The translations under genes were made by a program, and so were the position numbers. A stretch of DNA of 14,099 nt from an uncultured Bacillota bacterium (GTDB taxonomy: Bacteria > Bacillota_I > Bacilli_A > Izemoplasmatales > UBA1188). Below the pieces are notes generated by a model. The model was not told where the DNA came from, made no database searches, and worked only from the letters and a program-made list of their open reading frames with translations. The stretch covers positions 1-14,099 of the forward strand of contig CALCVH010000086.1 of NCBI GenBank assembly GCA_937907585.1, read 5' to 3'. This document shows positions 1 to 6,897 of the stretch, in pieces (position 1 is the stretch's first letter; each line of letters begins with the position of its first letter).

Positions 1-305
1 TATTAAGCCAAATAAAATAATTATGAAATTTTACTTGATTTATTTATAGTTGGCTCATAATAGTTCTTTGTGTTTCATTTAATTTTTAAAGATTATAACT
101 AATCGCAAAATTACTTTTTTTACGAACAGCTAAATAAATCATTAATTAATAGTTAGATATATTATATCATATTACCTATATAGTTGAGTGGTAATATATT
201 TCGTTCAAGTGTTCAAGTCTGGAAATCATTTACGCTTACCCTGCAAATAATAAAAAATGAACTACTAAGTGTTCAAAATATAGAGTTCGATCCTATTCTA
301 AGTAT
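1..305. other. intergenic region without a recognisable gene
   Basis: I find no open reading frame of useful length on either strand and no complete RNA gene. The stretch is very AT-rich. It holds an 8-bp inverted repeat (169-176 atattacc, 190-197 ggtaatat, 13-base loop), a tandem 8-mer gttcaagt at 203-218, and a second copy of aagtgttcaa at 267-276 (first at 207-216). No T-run follows the hairpin, so it does not look like a terminator. It lies downstream of the ssrA terminator; whatever gene it serves must lie beyond the left edge. Confidence 0.6.
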
Positions 306-336
306 AAAAAAGACCTAATACTTATGGTATTAAGTC
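306..336 (-). terminator. Rho-independent terminator of ssrA
   Basis: On the minus strand a 10-bp stem (GACTTAATAC pairing with GTATTAGGTC, one G-U pair) closes a 5-base loop and is followed directly by six T residues (306-311). It starts about 16 bases after the mature tmRNA 3' end, the expected place for a tmRNA terminator. Confidence 0.9.
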
Positions 337-352
337 AGTTCTACTATAATTG

Positions 353-682
353 TGGAGCCGAGGAGATTCGAACTCCTGTCTTAAATAACATCCTACCCAC
401 TTTCTACATGCTTATTACATATTTATAAAACATAAATCCTATGTACAAAACTTATGAGTTTTCCTTTATTGTCTTTTTGCAGTGTCTAAAGGGAACATTT
501 GCAAGCATCCTCTCATCTGAACCAGATACTGCTATAAGAGGAATAAGCAGCACTAGTGCTTGGCTATACTAGCAAGCGTAAGCGTAATTGTTATTAGCTT
601 TTATATTTAGGGTTGTAATTTAAAGTCTACCGACTGCATGCTTATGAATCACCCATTACCTAATCGATTCCATAACGACCCC
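353..682 (-). ncRNA. ssrA: tmRNA (transfer-messenger RNA), one-piece type
   Basis: tmRNA rescues ribosomes stalled on broken mRNAs with SmpB: it enters as an alanyl-tRNA mimic and then supplies a short reading frame encoding a degradation tag. The tRNA-like ends are clear. The 5' GGGGTCG (676-682) pairs with CGGCTCC (354-360) as a 7-bp acceptor stem. It is followed by TTATGGAATCGAT, matching the conserved D-like segment, and the T arm is AGGAG-TTCGAAT-CTCCT. Discriminator A is at 353; the next bases are CAA, so CCA is not encoded and must be added enzymatically. The best tag frame starts at a GCT resume codon (596-598) and ends at TAG (569-571), reading ANNNYAYAC. That differs from the usual ...YALAA ending and is closer to Mollicute tags ending in aromatic-Ala-aromatic-Ala. 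Total length is 330 bases, ordinary for a one-piece tmRNA. The gene starts 9 bases after smpB, the expected partner. Confidence 0.95.
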
Positions 683-690
683 ATTTATAT

Positions 691-696
691 ATTATC
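691..696 (-). promoter_or_regulatory. possible -10 box for ssrA overlapping the smpB stop
   Basis: The minus strand reads GATAAT here, 8 bases before the mature tmRNA 5' G at 682, which is correct spacing for a -10 element. It overlaps the smpB stop codon (692-694). I see no convincing -35 hexamer at 16-18 bases, so the site is tentative; ssrA may instead be processed from an smpB transcript. Confidence 0.3.
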
Positions 697-1138
697 TAGA
701 ATTGAGTTTTTTAAGCCTCATTTCTTGATCTTTTTGTTTTAGTGATTCTCTTTTATCGAATAGCTTCTTTCCTTTACAAAGTCCTATTTCTACTTTGCAT
801 AAACCATTAGATAAATACATCTTTAATGGAATTAAAGTTACAGATTCTAGCTTTAATTTCATTGTCCATTTTCTTATCTCTTGTTTATGAAGAAGGAGTT
901 TTCTATCTCTTAATTCATCATGATTATTGATGTTTCCTTCTTTGTATTTAGATATATGACAATTACAAAGAATACATTCACCTCTTTTGATTTGGGCATA
1001 TGAATCATTGAGATTTACTTTGCCTTGTCTTATTGATTTAATCTCAGTTCCTTTAAGTTCAATACCAGCTTCTAAAGATTCTAGTACAAAATATTCATGA
1101 TGTGCTTTTCTATTTGATGCGATTATTTTTATGCCCAT
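692..1138 (-). CDS. smpB: SsrA-binding protein SmpB
   Basis: SmpB binds the tRNA-like part of tmRNA and occupies the decoding site during trans-translation. The 148-residue product matches the family along its length: the N-terminal HHEYFVLESLEAGIEL and GTEIKSIRQGKVNLNDSYA block (about residues 13-48), HIS-Y-EGN and NHD-R-RKLLLHKQEI (61-88), TLIPLKMY (101-108), and the KVEIGLCKGKKLFDKRESLK core (115-134). The basic tail (RLKKLNSR) is short, but in the normal size range. I chose ATG at 1136-1138 because AAGGAG sits 6 bases upstream and the protein then begins as in homologues; the longer frame would start with GTG inside the secG terminator. The stop is 9 bases from ssrA. The rnr gene that often sits between secG and smpB in Firmicutes is missing. 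A terminator separates it from secG, so it depends on read-through or on a promoter I could not identify. Confidence 0.97.
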   Translation of the reverse strand: MGIKIIASNRKAHHEYFVLESLEAGIELKGTEIKSIRQGKVNLNDSYAQIKRGECILCNCHISKYKEGNINNHDELRDRKLLLHKQEIRKWTMKLKLESVTLIPLKMYLSNGLCKVEIGLCKGKKLFDKRESLKQKDQEMRLKKLNSR

Positions 1139-1154
1139 AGTTAACTCCTTTTTC

Positions 1155-1185
1155 AAATAAAAAGACACTTTATTAAGAGTGTCCT
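1155..1185 (-). terminator. terminator/attenuator between secG and smpB
   Basis: Directly after the secG stop (TAG at 1184-1186) the minus strand has AGGACACT pairing with AGTGTCTT (8 bp including one G-U; the first A and G belong to the TAG stop codon), an 8-base loop, and a T-rich tract. SmpB begins less than 20 bases further on, so the element probably sets how much secG transcript continues into smpB-ssrA. Confidence 0.75.
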
Positions 1186-1411
1186 AGAGAGCTACAGCTA
1201 AAACTGCGAATACTACGAATAATACTGCTATACCTAGAGTGATATAAGTCATTATGACTTCAAATCCTCTTGCTTTTTGGTTAGCGAATAATCCGCTCTT
1301 TTCACCAGTTAAAGTTTTGCTTGAATCCTGTTTAGAATCCTGTAGTAACACTATAACAATCATTAATATAGAGAATATTAATAATAAAACTTCTTTCCAC
1401 GTGAATGCCAT
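1184..1411 (-). CDS. secG: preprotein translocase subunit SecG
   Basis: SecG is the small accessory subunit of the SecYEG channel in the cytoplasmic membrane. The 75-residue product has the family layout: helix one at about residues 7-23 (VLLLIFSILMIVIVLLQ), a polar loop with QDS and SKTLTGEKSGLFANQKARG (residues 24-49), and helix two at about 52-75. QxSK and the GLF...K.RG loop are typical of Firmicute SecG. I chose ATG at 1409-1411 because a perfect AGGAGG (1421-1426 on the other strand) sits 9 bases upstream; the frame stays open 20 codons further, but that stretch runs through the RBS and -10 box. It has its own promoter (1442-1471) and ends at a terminator. Confidence 0.95.
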   Translation of the reverse strand: MAFTWKEVLLLIFSILMIVIVLLQDSKQDSSKTLTGEKSGLFANQKARGFEVIMTYITLGIAVLFVVFAVLAVAL

Positions 1412-1420
1412 AATATTGCA

Positions 1421-1426
1421 CCTCCT
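1421..1426 (-). promoter_or_regulatory. ribosome binding site deciding the secG start
   Basis: The minus strand reads AGGAGG here, 9 bases before the ATG at 1409-1411. It fixes the start of secG at the internal methionine rather than at the beginning of the longer open frame. Confidence 0.9.
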
Positions 1427-1441
1427 AGTGCGTCTTTTAAT

Positions 1442-1471
1442 ATTATATATTAAGAAAAACGCAAAAATCAA
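1442..1471 (-). promoter_or_regulatory. sigma-A type promoter of secG
   Basis: The -35 is TTGATT (1466-1471) and the -10 is a consensus TATAAT (1442-1447), separated by 18 bases on the minus strand. Transcription would start near 1435, just ahead of the secG ribosome binding site. Confidence 0.7.
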
Positions 1472-1656
1472 GTATTTTTTTAAGTAAATAATACAATTTA
1501 TTGATATTTTTTATTTTAATCTAATTTAAAAGACATTTTATTTATGTTTATGAAGCAAATAATATATTAATTATCTAATATTTTCATCACAATATTTTCA
1601 TTTTAATTTCTTATTTTCTATACATTTAAAAAAATGATATTTTATCAAAAACCCTC

Positions 1657-1734
1657 TATAACTTGCCACAGGAGGCATTTTTCAGGACTCTGTGGCACAT
1701 TATAGTATGTTTTATATGTCATAACTTGCCACAG
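1657..1734. repeat. three-copy repeat ATAACTTGCCACAG with one inverted copy
   Basis: ATAACTTGCCACAG occurs exactly at 1658-1671 and 1721-1734. Between them an inverted relative (CTGTGGCACATTATA, 1690-1704) pairs with the first copy: 8 bp (TGCCACAG/CTGTGGCA), a 2x2 internal loop, then TATAA/TTATA, enclosing 18 bases. The inverted copy's CTGTGGCA can equally pair with the third copy. On the minus strand the middle copy contains TATAAT. It may be a structured small RNA, a protein-binding cluster, or a remnant of a short mobile element; the sequence alone does not decide. Confidence 0.6.
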
Positions 1735-1821
1735 CGCTATTTTTACTTAATCTCAAATTCATTAAAATTTGTGTTGTTTTCTTTATAATAATTTACATAT
1801 TTAAACAAAAATCATCATAAT

Positions 1822-1870
1822 AAAAACTCTGCATTTTTAAGATATGGATAATCTTTAATACAGAGTTTTT
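1822..1870 (-). terminator. terminator of the long minus-strand operon
   Basis: AAAAACTCTG (1861-1870 on the other strand) and CAGAGTTTTT (1822-1831) form a 10-bp outer stem ending in a T run. An inner AAGAT/ATCTT stem lies within the 29-base interior. The symmetric A/T flanks mean it could work in both directions. It lies 30 bases after the lipoprotein stop. Confidence 0.8.
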
Positions 1871-1899
1871 TATATTAGAATAACTTGTCTATATTGTCA

Positions 1900-3411
1900 C
1901 TATTTAAGTACAGTAACTTCTACTACATGTGGATTTAGTCCATTGTACCAGTAAGCGAAGCACTTAACATCAATATAGTCGCCAACTTTTAATTCTTTTA
2001 CTGCTTTATATACATCAGAATCTTTATCTCTTAAATAAGATTCAACAGTGAATGTATATGTATTAGTTCCATCAGTAACATTGAAGTATAGATCGTCACC
2101 TTCTTGGCCTGAGTTATCGTGTTTATATAACCAAGCAGCTTCTTGTGTTTGTTCTTCTGCGTCTTTATAAGTAGATGCTACAACTTGTAATGATTTGAAT
2201 TCTAATTTAGCGTTTTGATAGTTGATTAATTCATCTGTTCCAAGTAAATTTGTTCCATCTACATATTCAGATACATAATATGTGAAATAATCATATTCAA
2301 ATGTTGCGCCAGCTGCGAATTCAACTTCTCCAGACCATGATGTTTTATAACCAGTGATAATGATTTTTATACCTTCATCTAAACAATTATATGTAGTTTC
2401 ATCACAAGCTGCATTATAAGCTAAATATCCATTTCCGAGTGAATCTGCTAAATATAGAGTAGCTTTATTATCCCACCAAGATTGTTTATCTTGAACATAT
2501 AAAGTCATAGTGAATTTAGTGTCTTCTTCTGCGTTAACCCATGCTTCATGCATCTTTGTAACATTATATACTTCTGTGATATGTGGATTTAATCCATTAT
2601 ACCAATATGCATAACCATATGAATCAACTACATCACCAATTTCTAATTCTTTTACAGCTTTATATACATCAGTATCTTTGCCTCTTAAATAAGATTCAAC
2701 TGTGAGTGTATAAACATTTTTTCCATCAGTAACTTTATAATATAGGTCATCGCCTTCTTGGCCTGAGTTATCATGTCTATATAACCATGCAGCTTCTTGT
2801 TCAGCTCCTTCTGCGTCAGTATAAGTAGATGCGACAACTGTTAAATTAGATAATAATACTCTAGAGTTTTGATAAGTAATTAATTCTTCTGTACCCAATT
2901 CTCTATTGATATCAATATATCCACTAACACATTTACTATCTGGATCGCCAAATACGAATGTTGCGCCTTCAGCGAATTCAACCTCACCAGCCCATTCAGC
3001 TTTATAACCAGTTACGATTATTTGAGTACCTTCAGTTAATTTAGCGTAATCTTCTTCGCTACATACTGCATTATATGCGAATAATCCTAGTCCATCTTCT
3101 GATAGTAAATAAAGAGTTGCTTTATTTTTCCACCAAGATTGTTTGTCTTGTACATAACATACCATTGTATGTAATGTATCAACATCAGCTGCTAGCCAGT
3201 CTTCATAAGATGTATACTCTACTTCTGTAGTAACACTATCTGATGACTTATCAGTTGGTGCGTCAGTAGGCGCGTTAGTCTGCTTATCAGTTTCTGATGA
3301 TTTAGGTTCATCTTTAGTTGTTGTTTCTTTAGTTGTAGTAGTTGTAGTTGCACAAGCTACTAAGCCAAAGAGAACAAAAAGTAATGCGATTGATAATAAT
3401 ACTTTTTTCAT
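1900..3411 (-). CDS. lipoprotein with a 219-residue tandem duplication (OB-fold-like)
   Basis: This 503-residue surface lipoprotein is not a family I can name. A signal peptide (1-19) ends in lipobox LVAC with lipidated Cys20, followed by a Thr/Ser/Pro/Asp linker (21-62). The rest is two tandem copies, about residues 66-283 and 285-502, offset by exactly 219 residues: YVQDKQSWW at 86 and 305, HDNSGQEGDDLY at 213 and 432, YWYNGLNPH at 269 and 488. Each copy has two parts with patterns such as YVQD...ATLYL...GT-IIVTGY and VTDG-YT-TVESYL...LEIGD, reminiscent of OB-fold beta barrels; this fold call is inference. The start has GGAG 6 bases upstream, and the SBP stop lies within the same RBS region, so it is the last gene of the sugar ABC operon. 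It may be an accessory ligand-binding or surface-attachment partner of the transporter. Confidence 0.85.
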   Translation of the reverse strand: MKKVLLSIALLFVLFGLVACATTTTTTKETTTKDEPKSSETDKQTNAPTDAPTDKSSDSVTTEVEYTSYEDWLAADVDTLHTMVCYVQDKQSWWKNKATLYLLSEDGLGLFAYNAVCSEEDYAKLTEGTQIIVTGYKAEWAGEVEFAEGATFVFGDPDSKCVSGYIDINRELGTEELITYQNSRVLLSNLTVVASTYTDAEGAEQEAAWLYRHDNSGQEGDDLYYKVTDGKNVYTLTVESYLRGKDTDVYKAVKELEIGDVVDSYGYAYWYNGLNPHITEVYNVTKMHEAWVNAEEDTKFTMTLYVQDKQSWWDNKATLYLADSLGNGYLAYNAACDETTYNCLDEGIKIIITGYKTSWSGEVEFAAGATFEYDYFTYYVSEYVDGTNLLGTDELINYQNAKLEFKSLQVVASTYKDAEEQTQEAAWLYKHDNSGQEGDDLYFNVTDGTNTYTFTVESYLRDKDSDVYKAVKELKVGDYIDVKCFAYWYNGLNPHVVEVTVLK

Positions 3412-3420
3412 TTTCTTCTC

Positions 3421-5085
3421 CTATTGTATTTTTTTATTCTTTATTATTTCTATTAAATAATATATTCCTATTAATATCCAAGCTAGGATAAACACAATTA
3501 TTATTATAACTGAAATTTTAGGAAGTGGACCAAGAGTTTTTTTAGAACGTTGAACTGAATTAGTAGTTGAATCTATTGTTTCTATTTGATCTAGTTTATA
3601 TAGTTTTGATACACTATCAAACATTTCATCATAATCAACATTTTGATTCCTTCTTCTTGATTTAATCAAGTTCTCTATTAACTCTCCCGCAGCCTGTCTT
3701 AAGGCTGTAGAGCCATTAAATACAGGTGTTACGAATGTTTTATCAATATTTGCCAAAACTATCTTAGAAGCCTGAATTTTAGGTGCGTAATATTTATTCT
3801 TATCTACTACTTCTTCACCGTTAGAATTAGTATATTTATAGATATTACCTTCGTTATTTAAGTAATCTTGATATTCGTAAGAATTTAATGCTTTTTTAGT
3901 TACTGGAACATATCCTTCCGTCTGTGAATAATCAATCTGTGTTTTATTAGTTAATAGATACTGAGCAAATAGCCATGACGCTAATACTTCTTGATTATTC
4001 TCTTTATTGAATATGCATAATGATGGACCTTGAGAGATCATTTTAGGATTTGATAAATCAAATTGAGGAACTTCCATCACTTTCATTTCAAATGGGACAA
4101 CCTGTTCAGCGTGCACATCTAACATCGGTGCGCTTGAACCCATCCATGTAGCCCCAGCTGTAGAATCTATTCCAAATATACAAGATCCAGTATTTAAGTA
4201 GTTACCAGGATAACTTGATATTGCGAATGTTGACATACCACGAATCGTCGCTAGTTCATCTATATAAGATAGAATATCTTTTGTAGTATCATTAAATATT
4301 AATATGTCACCATTATTAGTTGAATAATTTCCATTGATACTGATATCATCTGATTTTTGTCTCAACATCTGAATCATCATATTATCAGTTGATTTATAAA
4401 TTAATGGGATCATAGTTTGTTTAGCTTCTTTGATTTCCATCTCTTTCTTGCATACTTTCCATATGTAATCCCAAGTTAATTTATCAGGAAGATTGTATTC
4501 TTCACCAAATTCATCTGCGATAGAATCAATTATAGTCTTATTCACATAACAAGCTTCACTGCTTCTCATAAATGGAATAAGATAAGTTGAACCATATAGT
4601 TTACATTCTTCCATAAATTTACCTATTAATTCTTCTTGTTTAACTGATTCATATAGAATTTTAGCGCCACCAAATCCATAATTATAATCTTCCATTAAAT
4701 CATCAAGTTGAACTATAACATTGTTTCCTGTTAAATAAGTTGCGACATGATCTGGATATGATATACATACATTTGGAGTAGTATTAGTTGAAATATTAGT
4801 TATCACATCATTATAAATATCTTGATAATTAGTATAAGATTTCATAGTGACATGGATATTTGGATATATTTCTTCAAATGCGTTTATCGCTCTTTGATAA
4901 ATATTCTTTTGTGTCGCATTTGAATCATTTTTAGCCCAGAAAGATATTTCATATTCTTTAGATGCGTCAAATTCACTAGGCAACTGGAACGCATCTATGT
5001 TGGATGCTTTATGACAGGATGATAGTGTGATTACTGGTAAAGATAATAAGAATACGAAGAATAAAATATATATAATCTTTTTCAT
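3421..5085 (-). CDS. ABC sugar transporter solute-binding lipoprotein with C-terminal membrane helix
   Basis: This is an extracellular family 1 (UgpB/MalE-like) substrate-binding protein that would deliver a sugar or sugar derivative to the two permeases encoded just upstream. From the chosen start it has 554 residues. The signal peptide ends in lipobox LSSC (Cys24). The mature protein opens with YEISFWAKND and INAFEEIYPNIHV, typical of this family, and has the GYVPVTKKAL-type late segment. Unusually, the last ~34 residues form a hydrophobic helix (about 523-546) with a basic tail NKKIQ, so the protein appears anchored at both ends. I chose the third ATG (5083-5085), because AAAGGA lies 8 bases before it, while the RBS abuts the first two ATGs. 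The permease stop (TGA at 5091-5093) is only five bases away. Substrate cannot be told from sequence. Confidence 0.88.
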   Translation of the reverse strand: MKKIIYILFFVFLLSLPVITLSSCHKASNIDAFQLPSEFDASKEYEISFWAKNDSNATQKNIYQRAINAFEEIYPNIHVTMKSYTNYQDIYNDVITNISTNTTPNVCISYPDHVATYLTGNNVIVQLDDLMEDYNYGFGGAKILYESVKQEELIGKFMEECKLYGSTYLIPFMRSSEACYVNKTIIDSIADEFGEEYNLPDKLTWDYIWKVCKKEMEIKEAKQTMIPLIYKSTDNMMIQMLRQKSDDISINGNYSTNNGDILIFNDTTKDILSYIDELATIRGMSTFAISSYPGNYLNTGSCIFGIDSTAGATWMGSSAPMLDVHAEQVVPFEMKVMEVPQFDLSNPKMISQGPSLCIFNKENNQEVLASWLFAQYLLTNKTQIDYSQTEGYVPVTKKALNSYEYQDYLNNEGNIYKYTNSNGEEVVDKNKYYAPKIQASKIVLANIDKTFVTPVFNGSTALRQAAGELIENLIKSRRRNQNVDYDEMFDSVSKLYKLDQIETIDSTTNSVQRSKKTLGPLPKISVIIIIVFILAWILIGIYYLIEIIKNKKIQ

Positions 5086-5090
5086 ATTCA

Positions 5091-5966
5091 TCATCCTTTC
5101 GTACCGCTCTTAGATACACCAGACATAATCTGTTTTCTAAATATTAAGAAAAGGATTATTAATGGTAATGATATAGCGAATACTGCGGCCATCATCGCAG
5201 GAATATTATCTCTACCATATCCATTCTGTCTGATCTCTTGTATACCATTTGAAACAAGGTAATAATTCGGGTTATCAGTAATTAGTCTAGGCCACACATA
5301 ACTATTCCAACATTCTATAATTTTAAGAATGATTATAGATACGATAGTTGGTCTAGATATAGGTATCATAACTTTCATTAAATATTTTATATCGCTTGTG
5401 CCATCTACTTTCGCCGCAAGATATAATGAATCAGGTATCTGCGCAAAGTTTTCTTTTAATAAATAAATATAGAATATTGATGTTATAGATGGAAGGATTA
5501 AACCTGTAAAGGTATTCCTTAAAGCTAAATTAGTGATTGTTGTATAATTTGTAATCACAACTAATTCATTTGGAATCATCATTAGAGATAAGAATAATGT
5601 GAATATTAGATTTTTTCCTCTAAAATTCACTCTCGCAAATGCGAAAGCTGCGAGTATTGTGATTACAACCATTAGCGATGTGGTGATTACCGCAAATATA
5701 ATAGTGTTTAAGAAGTATTTCGCAAGTGGGACAGTCGTAAATGCGAACTGATAATTAAATAGAGTAGGGTTAATAGTAAATAGTTTTGGAACATATTCAG
5801 CGTTATATTGAGCTGATGATTTTAAAGATGTTAGAACCATATAGTAGAACGGAAATAGTACAATTATTCCCCATATAGCTAACATTATATATGTTAGAAT
5901 TCTTAATATTTTCGTTCTAACTTTAGTTTCTTTTTCTATTTTTAAATAATCTTTCTTCTCTTTCAT
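5091..5966 (-). CDS. carbohydrate ABC transporter permease, MalG/UgpE type
   Basis: This is the second membrane subunit of the sugar importer. The 291-residue protein has a first helix at about 24-48, followed by the LTSLKSSAQYN segment typical of MalG-type permeases, then further helices at about 86-110, 120-140, 155-172, 205-220 and 255-278. The cytoplasmic EAA loop that docks the ATPase is clear at 182-206 (LAAKVDGTSDIKYLMKVMIP). The C-terminal part (YLVSNGIQ...NGYGRDNIP...MMAAVFAISLPLIILF) fits the UgpE/MalG pattern. AGAGG lies 5 bases before the ATG. The gene follows the MalF-type permease by 8 bases and is followed by the binding protein after five bases, so the three are cotranscribed. 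Confidence 0.93.
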   Translation of the reverse strand: MKEKKDYLKIEKETKVRTKILRILTYIMLAIWGIIVLFPFYYMVLTSLKSSAQYNAEYVPKLFTINPTLFNYQFAFTTVPLAKYFLNTIIFAVITTSLMVVITILAAFAFARVNFRGKNLIFTLFLSLMMIPNELVVITNYTTITNLALRNTFTGLILPSITSIFYIYLLKENFAQIPDSLYLAAKVDGTSDIKYLMKVMIPISRPTIVSIIILKIIECWNSYVWPRLITDNPNYYLVSNGIQEIRQNGYGRDNIPAMMAAVFAISLPLIILFLIFRKQIMSGVSKSGTKG

Positions 5967-5974
5967 ATTAACCT

Positions 5975-6886
5975 CTAACTATAGTGAACATGTTTCTTCT
6001 GAATGAGAAGATTTATTACTGTGATAGTTAATACTATCATAAATAGAATAATTGCGGCGCTAGATGCATATGATGGATATCCGCCACTTGATCCATATAA
6101 CATATCATAGATATATCCAACTATCGTATTCATTCCTGCGGCGTTTAAGTTTACGCCAAATAGCGCTACCGCATCAGAATATTCTTTAAATGCACCAATA
6201 AATCCTGTGATTATTAGATAAAATAACATTGGAGATATCATTGGAACTGTAATCTTATAAAATATTCTAAATCTAGATGTTCCATCTACTTTAGCGGCGT
6301 CATAATAATCTTTTTTAACACTCGCTAGAGCGCTCGTTAATATCAGTATCTTAAAAGGCATTACTATCCAGATGATATATGTACATAATACAAACATTTT
6401 AGCCCAGTGTGGTCCATCAATGAAATCAACTGGGGTAAATCCTAAAAAGCTTATTAACATATTCATTAAGCCAAGTGAATAGTCAGTCTTATCAAACATT
6501 ATCATAAATACTAATCCAACCGCTAATGTATTAGTAACATAAGGCAAGAAATAGATAGTTTGAAATAACTTCTTAAGTGGTTTAATAGAATTTAAACCTA
6601 GAGATATTAATAAAGCTATACCAGTCGATAATGGAACAGTGATTATTACCATTATAAATGTATTAGATAAGGCTCTAATAAAATATTGATCATGTAAAAC
6701 ATATTGGTAGTTATAAAGCCCAATACCATATTTAGTTTGTTGGACGAAGTTATATCCTTCTTCAAATGAATAGATAAATACATCTATTAAAGGATATATC
6801 AAAAATACGCCAAGAAACAATATGGCTGGAAGCAAATATAACCAACCTTTATAGTTTACCTTTTCTAAGGGACTCTTTTGGCTCAT
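5975..6886 (-). CDS. carbohydrate ABC transporter permease, MalF/UgpA type
   Basis: This is the first membrane subunit of the importer (303 residues). Helix one is at about 14-38 (GWLYLLPAILFLGVFLIYPLIDVFIYSF pattern, residues 14-41), followed by the usual periplasmic segment with LYNYQYVLHD (57-66). NTFIMVIITVPLSTGIALL begins the core (75-93). The EAA loop for the ATPase is at 195-219 (YDAAKVDGTSRFRIFYKITVP). GGGGG lies 7 bases before the ATG and overlaps the stop of the FRG-domain gene. No malK/ugpC/msmX-type ATPase gene is next to it; such systems in Firmicutes often share one ATPase encoded elsewhere. Confidence 0.93.
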   Translation of the reverse strand: MSQKSPLEKVNYKGWLYLLPAILFLGVFLIYPLIDVFIYSFEEGYNFVQQTKYGIGLYNYQYVLHDQYFIRALSNTFIMVIITVPLSTGIALLISLGLNSIKPLKKLFQTIYFLPYVTNTLAVGLVFMIMFDKTDYSLGLMNMLISFLGFTPVDFIDGPHWAKMFVLCTYIIWIVMPFKILILTSALASVKKDYYDAAKVDGTSRFRIFYKITVPMISPMLFYLIITGFIGAFKEYSDAVALFGVNLNAAGMNTIVGYIYDMLYGSSGGYPSYASSAAIILFMIVLTITVINLLIQKKHVHYS

Positions 6887-6897
6887 TTATATTCCCC

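Larger units (their letters stand above)
1472..1899. other. intergenic region between the long operon and secG
   Basis: No convincing gene on either strand. From right to left on the minus strand it holds the terminator of the lipoprotein operon (1822-1870), a cluster of three related 14-15 base repeats (1657-1734), a weak hairpin with a T7 run near 1629-1648 (TGATA, 3-base loop, TATCA), and an AT-rich stretch leading to the secG promoter. Confidence 0.6.

Noticed and set aside
172..300. tRNA-like pieces on the plus strand (tagttgagtggtaatata at 181-198 and gagttcgatcc near 282-292)
   Set aside because: The D-arm-like part is one arm of an 8-bp inverted repeat, the distance between the pieces is too long for a tRNA, and no acceptor or anticodon stem can be drawn.
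1139..1168. 10-codon extension of smpB from a GTG
   Set aside because: It starts inside the secG terminator hairpin and covers the RBS of the internal ATG.
1412..1471. 20-codon N-terminal extension of secG
   Set aside because: It would run through the -10 box and the AGGAGG site; the internal ATG gives the normal SecG N-terminus.
1254..1487. Plus-strand frame opposite secG, and similar plus-strand frames at 6971, 8553, 10422, 11604 and 12576
   Set aside because: All lie opposite convincing minus-strand genes, have no family resemblance and no good RBS.
1598..1678. 26-codon minus-strand frame starting MPPVASYRG
   Set aside because: No ribosome binding site, and it overlaps the hairpin repeat; I could not support it as a gene.
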